From positions 1,240,001 through 1,304,000 of the forward strand of contig NC_014376.1 of NCBI RefSeq assembly GCF_000144625.1: 64,000 bases of DNA, written 5' to 3'. Every line of letters starts with the position of its first letter. Position 1 is the first letter of the stretch. The notes under the pieces are model-generated. The model was given only the letters and a program-made list of their open reading frames with translations, ran no database searches and was not told the DNA's origin. Shown piece by piece: positions 1-8,315 of this stretch. Source of the DNA: [Clostridium] saccharolyticum WM1. GTDB taxonomy: Bacteria; Bacillota; Clostridia; Lachnospirales; Lachnospiraceae. A program made the position numbers and the translations under genes.

Positions 1-1191
1 GGAAAGGACGAGGACTTCAAGAATTCGGGAAAGGTTGTTATTGCAGCCATGTTGCCGGAAAGTCTGGAGCCTTATATTGAAACCGGAGATATGGTGCTTG
101 TGGGAAACAGGAAAGACAGCCAGATGAAAGCAATTGAACTGGGAGCCAGCTGCATTATTGTTTCCTGTGGAGGACAGATTGATAACGAAGTCCTTGTGCT
201 GGCCGAAAAATCCCATTGTATTGTAATGGAAACAAATTATGACACCTTTACCGCAGCAAGATTGATTAATCAAAGCATTCCGGTCGGCTTTATCATGACT
301 AAGAAAGAGCTTACTTATTTTAATATAAAAGATTTCACCGATTCAGTGAAGGAAAAAATGCTTAAAACCAGATACCGGAGTTATCCGGTGGTGGATGAAT
401 GTAACCGAATGATGGGGTTTATTTCAAGATATCACCTCATCTCACAGAGAAGAAAAAAGATCGTATTGCTGGATCATAATGAAAAGACACAGACTGTGGA
501 TGGGATAGAGCAGGCTGAAATTATTGAAATTATTGACCACCACAGAATAGGAGATATACAGACGTCAAATCCTGTTCTGTTTAAAAACGAGCCACTGGGA
601 AGTACCTCAACCATAATAGCTAATATGTATTTTGAAAACGGAATGAAACCGGCAAAAGGTATCGCAGGAATTCTATGTGCCGCCATCCTGTCGGATACGA
701 TGAAATTCAAATCCCCCACAAGTACTTTTGTGGATCAGATCACAGCTTCAAAACTTGCTGCCATTGCGGACATTGACATTGATGAATTAGCCGTTGGATT
801 GTTCCAGGCGGCATCCTCATTAAAGGACATGAGTCCGGAAGCGATTCTGAAAAATGATTTTAAGGAATACCAGTTTGATAAATACAAAGTAGGAATCGGG
901 CAGTTCAATACCAACGATATGGAGGGATTTTCTGATATTAAAGCGATGCTACTTGAAAGTATGGAAGTACTTAGGAAAGAAGGGCGATATAATTTAATTG
1001 TTCTCATGATCACAGATATGATGAGAGAGGGTTCACAGCTGCTTTTTAAAGGTCATGATAACCAGTTGATGGAGAAAGCATTTTCAACTGAGTCTGATAC
1101 CGACAGTATCTATTTAAAAAATGTAGTCTCAAGAAAGAAACAGATACTGCCTGCCATTGCAAATGCTGCTGAAGTGGCGAGTAATCTGTAG
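1..1191 (+). CDS. ppaC: Manganese-dependent inorganic pyrophosphatase with DRTGG/CBS region (5' truncated by window)
   Basis: Hydrolyses pyrophosphate to phosphate in the cytoplasm. The frame is open from base 1, so the N-terminus lies outside the window. Counting from the ATG at 49, a DRTGG-like segment (about residues 1-85) and a CBS-type segment (RSYPVVDECNRMMGFISRYH) precede the DHH domain, whose core is IDHHRIGD. The DHHA2 part follows, with SDTMKFKSPT and a C-terminal region ending at residue 380. This architecture is the regulatory, nucleotide-sensing form of family II pyrophosphatase known from clostridia. It stands 68 bp before nfnA and is probably a separate unit. The family call is firm; regulation by adenine nucleotides is inferred from the CBS/DRTGG region only. 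Confidence 0.9.
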   Translation, partial: GKDEDFKNSGKVVIAAMLPESLEPYIETGDMVLVGNRKDSQMKAIELGASCIIVSCGGQIDNEVLVLAEKSHCIVMETNYDTFTAARLINQSIPVGFIMTKKELTYFNIKDFTDSVKEKMLKTRYRSYPVVDECNRMMGFISRYHLISQRRKKIVLLDHNEKTQTVDGIEQAEIIEIIDHHRIGDIQTSNPVLFKNEPLGSTSTIIANMYFENGMKPAKGIAGILCAAILSDTMKFKSPTSTFVDQITASKLAAIADIDIDELAVGLFQAASSLKDMSPEAILKNDFKEYQFDKYKVGIGQFNTNDMEGFSDIKAMLLESMEVLRKEGRYNLIVLMITDMMREGSQLLFKGHDNQLMEKAFSTESDTDSIYLKNVVSRKKQILPAIANAAEVASNL

Positions 1192-1259
1192 TCCTTATAA
1201 AGCTTGTGTATAAACGCAGATAAAAATAGAGTAGAACATGTACAGGAAAGGAGCTAATT

Positions 1260-2093
1260 ATGTATCGAATCACAAGAAAAAAGGCCTTGAATCCAACTGT
1301 TACTTTAATGGAAATAGAGGCACCCATGCTGGCGAAGAAAGCAGAACCCGGTCAATTTATCATCCTGCGAACAGATGAAAACGGGGAAAGAATTCCTCTC
1401 ACGATTGCAGATTTTGACCGGATAAAAGGTACAATAACAATTATTTACCAGGTGGTTGGTGCAACAACGGAAAAACTGAATCATATGGAGGAAGGAGACT
1501 CTCTCCAGGATTTTGTCGGTCCTCTGGGACGAGCAACGAATACGGAAGGTAAAAAGAAAGTTGCAGTCGTAGGCGGTGGTGTGGGATGTGCCATAGCCTA
1601 TCCAGTGGTAAAGAAGTTTTTTGAACAGGGGACTGAAGTGCATGCAATCATAGGCTTCCGGAATAAGGAACTTGTTATTCTGGAGGAAGAATTCAGGGCA
1701 AATAGCAGTAAGCTGATTTTGATGTCGGACGACGGCAGCTGTGGTGAAAAGGGACTGGTTACCGATGCCTTGAAAAAGTTAATTGAAAGCGGAGAAGAAT
1801 ATGATGAGGTTATCACCATCGGACCTTTGATCATGATGAAATTTGTATGCAAATTAACGAAGGAATATGGAATTAAAACAGTAGCAAGCATGAATCCGAT
1901 TATGGTGGATGGCACGGGAATGTGCGGAGGATGCCGTCTTACGGTTGGAGGAACCACCAAATTTGCTTGCGTGGACGGACCTGAATTTGATGGTCATGAG
2001 ATTGATTTTGATGAAGCTATGGCACGTTCGGTTATGTATAAGCCCTTTGAGAGAAAGGCGCATGAAGAAGTCTGCAATTTATACAAGATGTAG
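1260..2093 (+). CDS. nfnA: NfnA-like ferredoxin-NADP reductase subunit (sulfide dehydrogenase alpha-type)
   Basis: Small subunit of the electron-bifurcating NADH-dependent reduced ferredoxin:NADP oxidoreductase. The 277 residues show an FAD-binding N-terminal barrel, an NAD-binding motif VAVVGGGVGCAIAYPV near residue 100, and a C-terminal [2Fe-2S] cysteine cluster in GTGMCGGCRLTVGG...FACVDGPEFDGHEID. An AGGAG lies about 6 bases before the ATG. The next gene, 34 bp downstream, encodes the matching large subunit, which makes the NfnAB assignment stronger than homology to dihydroorotate dehydrogenase electron transfer subunits alone. Expected role: balancing NADH, NADPH and ferredoxin pools in a fermenting cell. 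Confidence 0.9.
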   Translation: MYRITRKKALNPTVTLMEIEAPMLAKKAEPGQFIILRTDENGERIPLTIADFDRIKGTITIIYQVVGATTEKLNHMEEGDSLQDFVGPLGRATNTEGKKKVAVVGGGVGCAIAYPVVKKFFEQGTEVHAIIGFRNKELVILEEEFRANSSKLILMSDDGSCGEKGLVTDALKKLIESGEEYDEVITIGPLIMMKFVCKLTKEYGIKTVASMNPIMVDGTGMCGGCRLTVGGTTKFACVDGPEFDGHEIDFDEAMARSVMYKPFERKAHEEVCNLYKM

Positions 2094-2127
2094 TGAACCG
2101 CTAGGTAATGGAATGGAGGAATAAGGA

Positions 2128-3519
2128 TTGGCTAATATGTCATTAAAAAAGAACGAAATGCCTGCCAGAGAAGCAGAGATCAGGAATAAAGATTTCCTTG
2201 AGGTTACTCTGGGATATACGAAAGAGCAGGCAATAGATGAAGCAAAACGCTGTCTGGATTGCAAGCATAAGCCCTGTGTCAATGGATGTCCGGTTCGGAT
2301 TAATATACCTGCCTTTATTAATGAGGTGACAGAGGAGAATTTTGAGAAAGCATATGAGGTTATTACCCAGGCGAGTTCATTGCCTGCAGTCTGCGGAAGA
2401 GTATGCCCGCAGGAGACCCAATGTGAGGCAAAATGTGTCCGCGGCATCAAGGGAGAACCTGTTGCTATCGGAAGATTGGAACGTTTTGTTGCAGATTATC
2501 ATAATGCAAGTTCCATGGTAAAGGTGGTGAAACCAGAATCCAATGGGCATAAGGTGGCAGTAATCGGTTCCGGCCCTTCCGGTCTTGCTTGTGCAGGGGA
2601 TCTGGCCAAAAAAGGATATCAAGTTACAGTATTTGAAGCACTGCATCTTGCTGGAGGAGTTCTGGTGTACGGAATCCCTGAATTTAGACTTCCCAAAGCA
2701 ATTGTACAGAAGGAAGTGGATTCCTTAAAGGAACTTGGGGTAGATATCCAGACTAATATGGTAATAGGAAAGACTATCTCTATTGATGAGCTTATGCAGG
2801 AGTACGGATATGAAGCTGTATTTATTGGGTCTGGTGCAGGGCTTCCCAAGTTCATGAACATAAAGGGAGAGAATTTGAAAGGAGTATATTCTGCGAATGA
2901 ATTCCTTACAAGAACTAATCTGATGAAGGCTTATAAGGCAGATGGCACAACACCCATACAGAAAGGAAACAGTGTAGCAGTCGTAGGCGGTGGAAATGTA
3001 GCGATGGATGCCGCAAGATGTGCAAAGCGTTTGGGCGCTGATGTAACAATTGTTTACCGTCGTACAGAAAAAGAGCTCCCGGCTCGTTTGGAGGAGATAG
3101 AGCATGCAAAAGAGGAAGGAATCAAATTCTTATTTCTGACGAATCCTATTGAAGTTACTGGGAACGAAGAAGGCTGGGTGGATGGATTGATATGTCAGAA
3201 GATGGTATTGACGGAACCGGATGCTTCCGGTAGACAAAGGCCAGAACCTTTACCAGGCAGTGAATTTCGCATGTATACGGATTGTTTAATTATGTCTATA
3301 GGAACCTCTCCCAACCCCCTAATCAAGGATACTACATCAGGCTTGGATACGCAGAGATGGGGCGGAATTATAGCAGATGAAGATACCGGATTAACTTCCA
3401 GGCCTGGCGTCTATGCAGGAGGTGATGCGGTTACTGGCGCAGCAACTGTTATCCTTGCAATGGGTGCAGGAAAGAATGCAGCAGCTGCAATTGATGAATA
3501 TATCATGAAGCAGGAGTAA
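2128..3519 (+). CDS. nfnB: NfnB-like NADPH-dependent oxidoreductase (glutamate synthase small-subunit family)
   Basis: Large subunit of the NfnAB flavin-bifurcating complex; the same fold is often labelled glutamate synthase small chain (gltA). 463 residues. N-terminal cysteines C42, C45, C50, C54 (CLDCKHKPCVNGC) and C89, C93, C99, C103 (CGRVCPQETQCEAKC) would bind two [4Fe-4S] clusters. FAD-binding IGSGPSGLACAG lies near residue 147, NADPH-binding VVGGGNVAMDAARCA near 285, and the C-terminal FAD motif is GVYAGGDAVTGAATV. The start is a TTG at 2128, placed 8 bases after GGAGG at 2115; the internal ATG at 2137 is too far from that site. No large glutamate synthase subunit is nearby, which favours NfnB. 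Confidence 0.88.
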   Translation: MANMSLKKNEMPAREAEIRNKDFLEVTLGYTKEQAIDEAKRCLDCKHKPCVNGCPVRINIPAFINEVTEENFEKAYEVITQASSLPAVCGRVCPQETQCEAKCVRGIKGEPVAIGRLERFVADYHNASSMVKVVKPESNGHKVAVIGSGPSGLACAGDLAKKGYQVTVFEALHLAGGVLVYGIPEFRLPKAIVQKEVDSLKELGVDIQTNMVIGKTISIDELMQEYGYEAVFIGSGAGLPKFMNIKGENLKGVYSANEFLTRTNLMKAYKADGTTPIQKGNSVAVVGGGNVAMDAARCAKRLGADVTIVYRRTEKELPARLEEIEHAKEEGIKFLFLTNPIEVTGNEEGWVDGLICQKMVLTEPDASGRQRPEPLPGSEFRMYTDCLIMSIGTSPNPLIKDTTSGLDTQRWGGIIADEDTGLTSRPGVYAGGDAVTGAATVILAMGAGKNAAAAIDEYIMKQE

Positions 3520-3720
3520 GTGAGAGGCTGAAGAATTCCTTTTTGTAATGATAATTGATGGTTATTAAGGAGGCATTTTGTGCAATAGAGCCGGCTATTA
3601 TGCGGAATGACAGCTGCACAGAGTTGCCTCTCTGAAACCAGTCAATTAAATTGTGCTTTCGATACTCTGGACAATGGCTTTCTGTTTGTGATATACCATG
3701 ACCTTATGTAGATGACCTAC

Positions 3721-3918
3721 AAAGTAATCAAACACTGGCAAATACAGGCAAGTGACCCGTTTGCCAATGAAAATACCCGCAGGCTACGGATGGAAAAAGC
3801 CAAACTCCGGTTGCATACTGACTCCACGATCAGCGATATTGCCATCCGCGTCTGAATTGACAACTATTCATATTTCTCAACAGTATTCAAAAGGTATACC
3901 AGAATGCGGAGCGTTTAG
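3721..3918 (+). pseudogene. AraC-family regulator remnant (C-terminal HTH only)
   Basis: Read in frame 1, the bases from about 3721 encode RLRMEKAKLRLHTDSTISDIAIRV, a TGA stop, then IDNYSYFSTVFKRYTRMRSV and a TAG at 3916. This is the double helix-turn-helix end of an AraC/XylS regulator (normally ISEIAxxVGFxNYSYFSRVFKKxTG). The sensor domain is missing, there is an internal stop where the conserved Gly-Phe would be, and there is no start codon. It fills most of the 3520-4017 gap; nothing else recognisable is left in 3520-3720. Confidence 0.6.
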
Positions 3919-3952
3919 CCTTATGATTGTACTGCATATGATTACAAATATC

Positions 3953-3981
3953 TTGACATAATTTTGGATTGAAATTATAAT
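3953..3981 (+). promoter_or_regulatory. Sigma-70 type promoter of the MarR gene
   Basis: TTGACA at 3953-3958, a 17-base spacer, and TATAAT at 3976-3981. The near-palindromic operator begins on the next base, so a bound repressor would block initiation. Confidence 0.75.
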
Positions 3982-4003
3982 ATTTGTTAGAGTACTAACA
4001 AAT
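3982..4003. promoter_or_regulatory. MarR-type operator, copy 1
   Basis: ATTTGTTAG and its exact reverse complement CTAACAAAT flank the four bases AGTA. The site sits directly after the -10 box and 14 bases before the MarR start codon, which suggests autoregulation. A second copy lies before the ABC gene at 4492. Confidence 0.7.
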
Positions 4004-4017
4004 AAGGAAGGTATAAT

Positions 4018-4446
4018 ATGGAAAAGAATATGAGAATCGGTCTTGTAGTTAGGATTCTTGCAAACCAGATAGGCCGTGAATTTGATTACCAAATAAGCAA
4101 ACTTCCTGGGGATATTACCGGTTTACAAGGGCGTGTAATCAGTTTTGTAATGGATAAATCGGAGGATGTTTTTCAAAGGGATATTGAGAAGGAATTAGAC
4201 ATCCGCCGTTCCACTGCTACGGCTTTATTGCAATTAATGGAGAAAAAGGGGCTTCTTACTCGCGAAGCTGTTTCCGATGATGCAAGGCTAAAAAAGATTG
4301 TATTAACGGAAAAGTCACTTGGCATCCATAATCAGATCAAAAACTTCTTGGATCAGGTTGAAAGACAGCTTATAAAGGGCTTGACAGACGATGAAATAAA
4401 TACATTTTTTTCTGTCATGAAAAAAATTTCAAACAACATCAAATAG
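4018..4446 (+). CDS. MarR-family transcriptional regulator
   Basis: 142-residue winged-helix regulator, cytoplasmic, probably a dimeric repressor. The segment FQRDIEKELDIRRSTATALLQLMEKKGLLTREA is the recognition helix and wing region typical of MarR proteins that control multidrug exporters. RBS AAGGAAG precedes the ATG. The downstream ABC exporter locus carries the same operator, so the ordinary job of this gene would be to repress itself and the exporter. The exporter is now a deletion chimera, so the regulator has probably lost its main target, although its own frame is intact. Confidence 0.85.
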   Translation: MEKNMRIGLVVRILANQIGREFDYQISKLPGDITGLQGRVISFVMDKSEDVFQRDIEKELDIRRSTATALLQLMEKKGLLTREAVSDDARLKKIVLTEKSLGIHNQIKNFLDQVERQLIKGLTDDEINTFFSVMKKISNNIK

Positions 4447-4491
4447 TCAACCGAAATCTTATGGCGAATGGGGGGCTATATTTTTTGGACA

Positions 4492-4513
4492 AATTGTTAG
4501 TACTCTAACAAAT
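4492..4513. promoter_or_regulatory. MarR-type operator, copy 2
   Basis: AATTGTTAG-TACT-CTAACAAAT, nearly the same arms as the site at 3982 with one mismatch; the centre TACT is the reverse complement of AGTA. It lies 30 bases before the ATG of the ABC exporter locus. Confidence 0.65.
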
Positions 4514-4542
4514 ATCAAAAAGAAGTGAGGTAATGGATTTAT

Positions 4543-6386
4543 ATGGTGAAACGATTGTTAAAAAGTTTGCGCGAATATAAACGCGACTCCATACTAACCC
4601 CTGTTATGGTAACATTTGAGGTGATATTAGACGTTATTGTTCCCATGATGACGGCGTCAATCATCGATAATGGCATTGAAAAGGGGGACATGAATTATAT
4701 TTTGCGGACTGGAGGGATTCTTGTTATTATCATCGCTTTTTCACTCCTGTTTGGTACGTTATCCGGCAAGTATGGAGCCTCTGCGTCGGCCGGATTTGCA
4801 AAAAACCTACGCAAGGATATGTTCCACAATGTACAGAAGTTTTCTTTTTCCAATATTGACCGATTTTCCACAGCCAGCCTGATTACACGAATGACGACTG
4901 ACATAACAAACGTTCAGATGGCATATCAGATGATCATCCGGGTAGCGGTGCGTTCACCTATCATGTTCATTTTTTCAATGGGCATGTCTTTCTACATCAA
5001 CGCGAAACTAGCTTGGATTTTCTTAGCGGCGTCTGTTCTGCTGGGCGTAGGACTCTATCTGATCGCAATAAAAGCACATCCTATTTTCGAGAGGGTTTTC
5101 AAAAGGTATGATGATCTGAATAGCGTGGTTCAAGAGAATATACGAGGCATGCGCGTTGTAAAGTCCTTTGTGCGCGAGGACCGTGAGAATGAGAAATTTC
5201 ACAAGCGTTCCCTGAACATTTATCAGGATTTTACGAAAGCGGAAAAGTTACTTGCATTGAACAGCCCCTTAATGCAATTTTGCATCTATACATGTGTCAT
5301 TCTTATTTCGTGGCTGGGAGCGAGGATGATAGTTTCGGATACGATGACCACGGGAGAACTTACGGGAATTATTACCTAACGTTGGGCGATATTGCGGCTT
5401 TCTTACTGCTTAGCGGTGCTTTGAGTAATCCGCTCACGCAAATTGCACAGCAGCTTAACTTTGTCGTGATGGCGCTTGCGGGCGCGGAGCGTATCTTTGA
5501 CTTGATGGATGAAAAGCCGGAAGAGGATACGGGCTATGTTACGCTTGTTAACGCCAAAGTTGTGGATAATGAACTGGTCGAAACGAAGGAACATACCGGT
5601 ATTTGGGCATGGAAACACCCTCACTCCGACGGCAGCATCACATATACAAAACTTACGGGCGATGTTCGGTTTGCTGATGTGGATTTTGCTTATGAAGAAG
5701 GCAATCCCATATTGCACGAAATTACCCTTTTTGCCGAGCCCGGGCAGAAAGTCGCATTTGTAGGCTCGACAGGCGCAGGAAAGACGACGATTACCAATTT
5801 AATCAACCGATTTTACGATATACCGGACGGAAAAATCCGCTATGACGGCATCAACATCAATAAAATCAAGAAAGATGACCTTCGCCGTTCCCTTGGTATG
5901 GTGTTGCAGGATACGCACCTGTTTACAGGCACCATTATGGACAACATCCGTTATGGAAAGCTGGATGCGACAGAGGATGAAGTGTATGCAGCGGCAAAGC
6001 TTGCGAACGCAGACGGCTTTATATCCAGAATGCCCGATGGCTATCATACAATGCTGACAGATGACGGAGCTGAATTATCCCAGGGGCAGCGTCAGCTTTT
6101 GTCCATTGCCCGCGCAGCAATTGCCGATCCGCCTGTACTCATTTTGGACGAAGCTACTTCCAGCATTGATACACGCACAGAGGCTATCGTGCAAAAGGGC
6201 ATGGATGCACTGATGGCAGGACGCACCGTATTTGTGATTGCCCATAGATTGTCCACCATTAAAAACTCTGATGTGATTATGGTACTTGACTCTGGAAGAA
6301 TTATTGAGCGGGGGAGTCATGAGAAATTGCTTGCGGAAAAAGGAAGGTATTATCAGCTTTACACAGGAGCTTTTGAGCTGGATTGA
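4543..6386 (+). pseudogene. Chimeric heterodimeric ABC exporter (front of subunit A fused out of frame to back of subunit B)
   Basis: 4543 to about 5376 encodes 278 residues of membrane domain of the first subunit of a heterodimeric multidrug ABC exporter (MVKRLLKSLREYKRD..., then LISWLGARMIVSDTMTTGEL) and hits TAA at 5377. From about 5373 the frame one base earlier carries the end of the partner subunit: YLTLGDIAAFLLLSGALSNP, the last membrane helix, an inserted strand region, then a complete nucleotide-binding domain with Walker A GSTGAGKTT, signature LSQGQRQLLS and Walker B LILDEATSS, to 6386. Such pairs normally span about 3.5 kb. Here roughly 1.9 kb, including the first NBD and the second membrane domain, is gone, and the two halves are out of frame. 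A functional transporter is unlikely. Confidence 0.75.
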
Positions 6387-6445
6387 TTAATCTCCTGATC
6401 AAATTAAGTCGTATAAAAATATCTAAGTAAGAAGGTGCATGTATT

Positions 6446-7086
6446 TTGGAAAAAGCAAAGCTATGGACAAAGGAGTATATTATTACGACCTTTGTAAACT
6501 TTTTAGCAGCAATGAATTATTACTTATTAATGATCGTTATTTCCGAATATGCAATGAACGAGTTTCACTCGTCGTCAAGCCAAGCGGGATTTACCGCCAG
6601 TATATTTGTAATTGGTGCGCTTATAGCCCGTTTATTTGTCGGAAAATGGATTGCACGGGTTGGCTATAAAAAGATGCTATGTGTGGGAGTGATTGCAAGT
6701 ATTGTTATGACTCTTACCTATTTTGGGGCGAATAGCGTTGCCCTGCTGCTTGTGATCCGATTCTTTCATGGAGCGGCATTTGGCATAACTTCGACTTCAT
6801 CGGCGACAATCGTTGCGGATATTGTTCCCAAGGATAGAAAGGGCGAAGGAATTGGGTATTACTCACTAAGCCAAACGCTCTAGCGATAGGTCCCTTTTTA
6901 GGCATGTTTCTTAGTCAGCATGGCAGCTATCATATGATATTTGCCGCCTGTGCAATTGCCTCCGCAATCAGCGTAGTCATAGCACCTTTCTTATCCTTGC
7001 GGAAAATAGAACTCACGGATGAACAAGTGAAAGATATGCAGGGTTTTAAACTAAGCAATTTTATAGAATATGGTGTTAGTATATAA
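6446..7086 (+). pseudogene. MFS transporter, frameshifted and truncated by IS insertion
   Basis: The frame opens at a TTG (6446) after GAAGGTG. It encodes about 145 residues of an MFS permease: MEKAKLWTKEYIITTFVNF, and motif A-like FVGKWIARVGYKKML. It stops at 6883 in the middle of the segment SLSQTL. The protein resumes in another frame as ALAIGPFLGMFLSQHGSYHMI and runs to about residue 210, where the IS3-family element begins. Full-length relatives have about 400 residues, so the C-terminal half is missing; it is not found on the far side of the IS. Position after the MarR/ABC locus suggests a former drug-resistance operon. Confidence 0.75.
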
Positions 7087-7148
7087 CTGTAGACACGAAA
7101 AGTCGAACAACCTATAATAAAATCAATAAGATAAAGGAGTTGTTTGGC

Positions 7149-7427
7149 ATGGCTAGAAGTCAAAAATCATATACACCAGAATTTAAGCAACAATTAGTTG
7201 ACTTATATAACACTGGTAATTATTCATATCCTCAATTAGAACAAGAATATGGCGTTTCTAAATCCACTATTGTAGGGTGGGTTAAAAATCTCTCACCAAT
7301 TAAAGTTTCTGATTCAGAAACAATCTCTATGAAAGAGTATAAGGCTCTTCAAAAGAAAATACGTAACCTTGAAATTGAAAATGAAATATTAAAAAAAGCT
7401 ACCGCCATATTCGCCAAAAATCTATAG
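7149..7427 (+). CDS. IS3-family transposase OrfA
   Basis: 92 residues, an HTH_8/orfA protein: YTPEFKQQLVDLYNTGNYSY, EQEYGVSKSTIVGWVKNL, then a leucine-zipper-like tail LQKKIRNLEIENEILKKA. The ATG at 7149 is preceded by AAAGGAG with 9 bases spacing; the TTG at 7140 overlaps that site and is unlikely. The run of seven A followed by G at 7391-7398 is a classic slippery site for a -1 shift into orfB. A second possible site is the A-run at 7416. The fused OrfAB protein would be the active transposase. Confidence 0.88.
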   Translation: MARSQKSYTPEFKQQLVDLYNTGNYSYPQLEQEYGVSKSTIVGWVKNLSPIKVSDSETISMKEYKALQKKIRNLEIENEILKKATAIFAKNL

Positions 7428-7492
7428 AGGAATACGTTACTTTTATCAATTCAAATCTACATTTATATACAGTTAAGCAATTATGTAATGCC

Positions 7493-8296
7493 TTGAAGTT
7501 TCCAAGAAGTACATACTATAAGGCTTTAGTTAGTGTGCCCTCAAATAAGCAGCTTGAATATGAAGAATTTAGCAAAAAAGTTATTTATCAATTCAATAAA
7601 TACAAGCAACGTTATGGAGCAATTAAACTACAAAGAGTTCTATCAGATGCAGGTACTAAATGCAGTATTAAAAGAGTTCAAAGGCATATGGTGAAAAATG
7701 GCCTACGCTCAGTAGTGGTCAAAAAATATAACCATCACTCAAGTAAAAATAACATCCCAGAAAAAGAAAATATTCTTAACAGACATTTTGAGGCTGATAC
7801 AATTAACCAAAAATGGTGTACAGATATAACATACATCCATGTTTTAAAAGAAGGCTGGACTTATTTGGCTTCTGTTATGGATCTGTATACACGTAAGATT
7901 ATAGGTTATGCGTACGGAAAAGAAATAACTGCGGAGTTAGCTAAAAAAGCTGTAGAAAATGCCTGTTTAAATGTTAAAAATACCAAAGGAATCATACTTC
8001 ACAGTGACTTAGGGGTTCAGTACACGAGCCAACTATTTGAAAACTATATAAACTCTAAAAAAATGATTCATTCCTTTAGTCATAAAGGTAATCCATATGA
8101 TAATGCATGTATTGAATCATTTCATGCAACATTAAAAAAAGAAGAAATTTATAGACATACATATCGCGATTTCAATGAAGCTAATAGGGCTATCTTTGAA
8201 TATATAGAGTCCTGGTATAATAGAATTAGGATTCATAGCAGCATCGATTTTATGACTCCACAACAAAAAGAAGATGAGGCGTTAGGTGTTGCATAA
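7493..8296 (+). CDS. IS3-family transposase OrfB (DDE integrase domain)
   Basis: Catalytic part of the transposase, rve fold. Visible acidic residues are in WCTDITYIHV, LHSDLGVQYTS and NACIESFHATLKKEE, giving the DDE triad with the usual 35-residue spacing between the last two. The frame is open upstream to the slippery A-run in orfA without any stop, so translation most likely enters by -1 frameshifting; the TTG at 7493 is the first plausible independent start. No internal stops, so the element may still be active. Confidence 0.88.
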   Translation: MKFPRSTYYKALVSVPSNKQLEYEEFSKKVIYQFNKYKQRYGAIKLQRVLSDAGTKCSIKRVQRHMVKNGLRSVVVKKYNHHSSKNNIPEKENILNRHFEADTINQKWCTDITYIHVLKEGWTYLASVMDLYTRKIIGYAYGKEITAELAKKAVENACLNVKNTKGIILHSDLGVQYTSQLFENYINSKKMIHSFSHKGNPYDNACIESFHATLKKEEIYRHTYRDFNEANRAIFEYIESWYNRIRIHSSIDFMTPQQKEDEALGVA

Positions 8297-8315
8297 AAGA
8301 TTCGACTTTTTGTGT

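Noticed and set aside
2128..3519. Glutamate synthase small subunit
   Set aside because: The large subunit is absent and the NfnA gene is directly upstream, so NfnB is the better reading.
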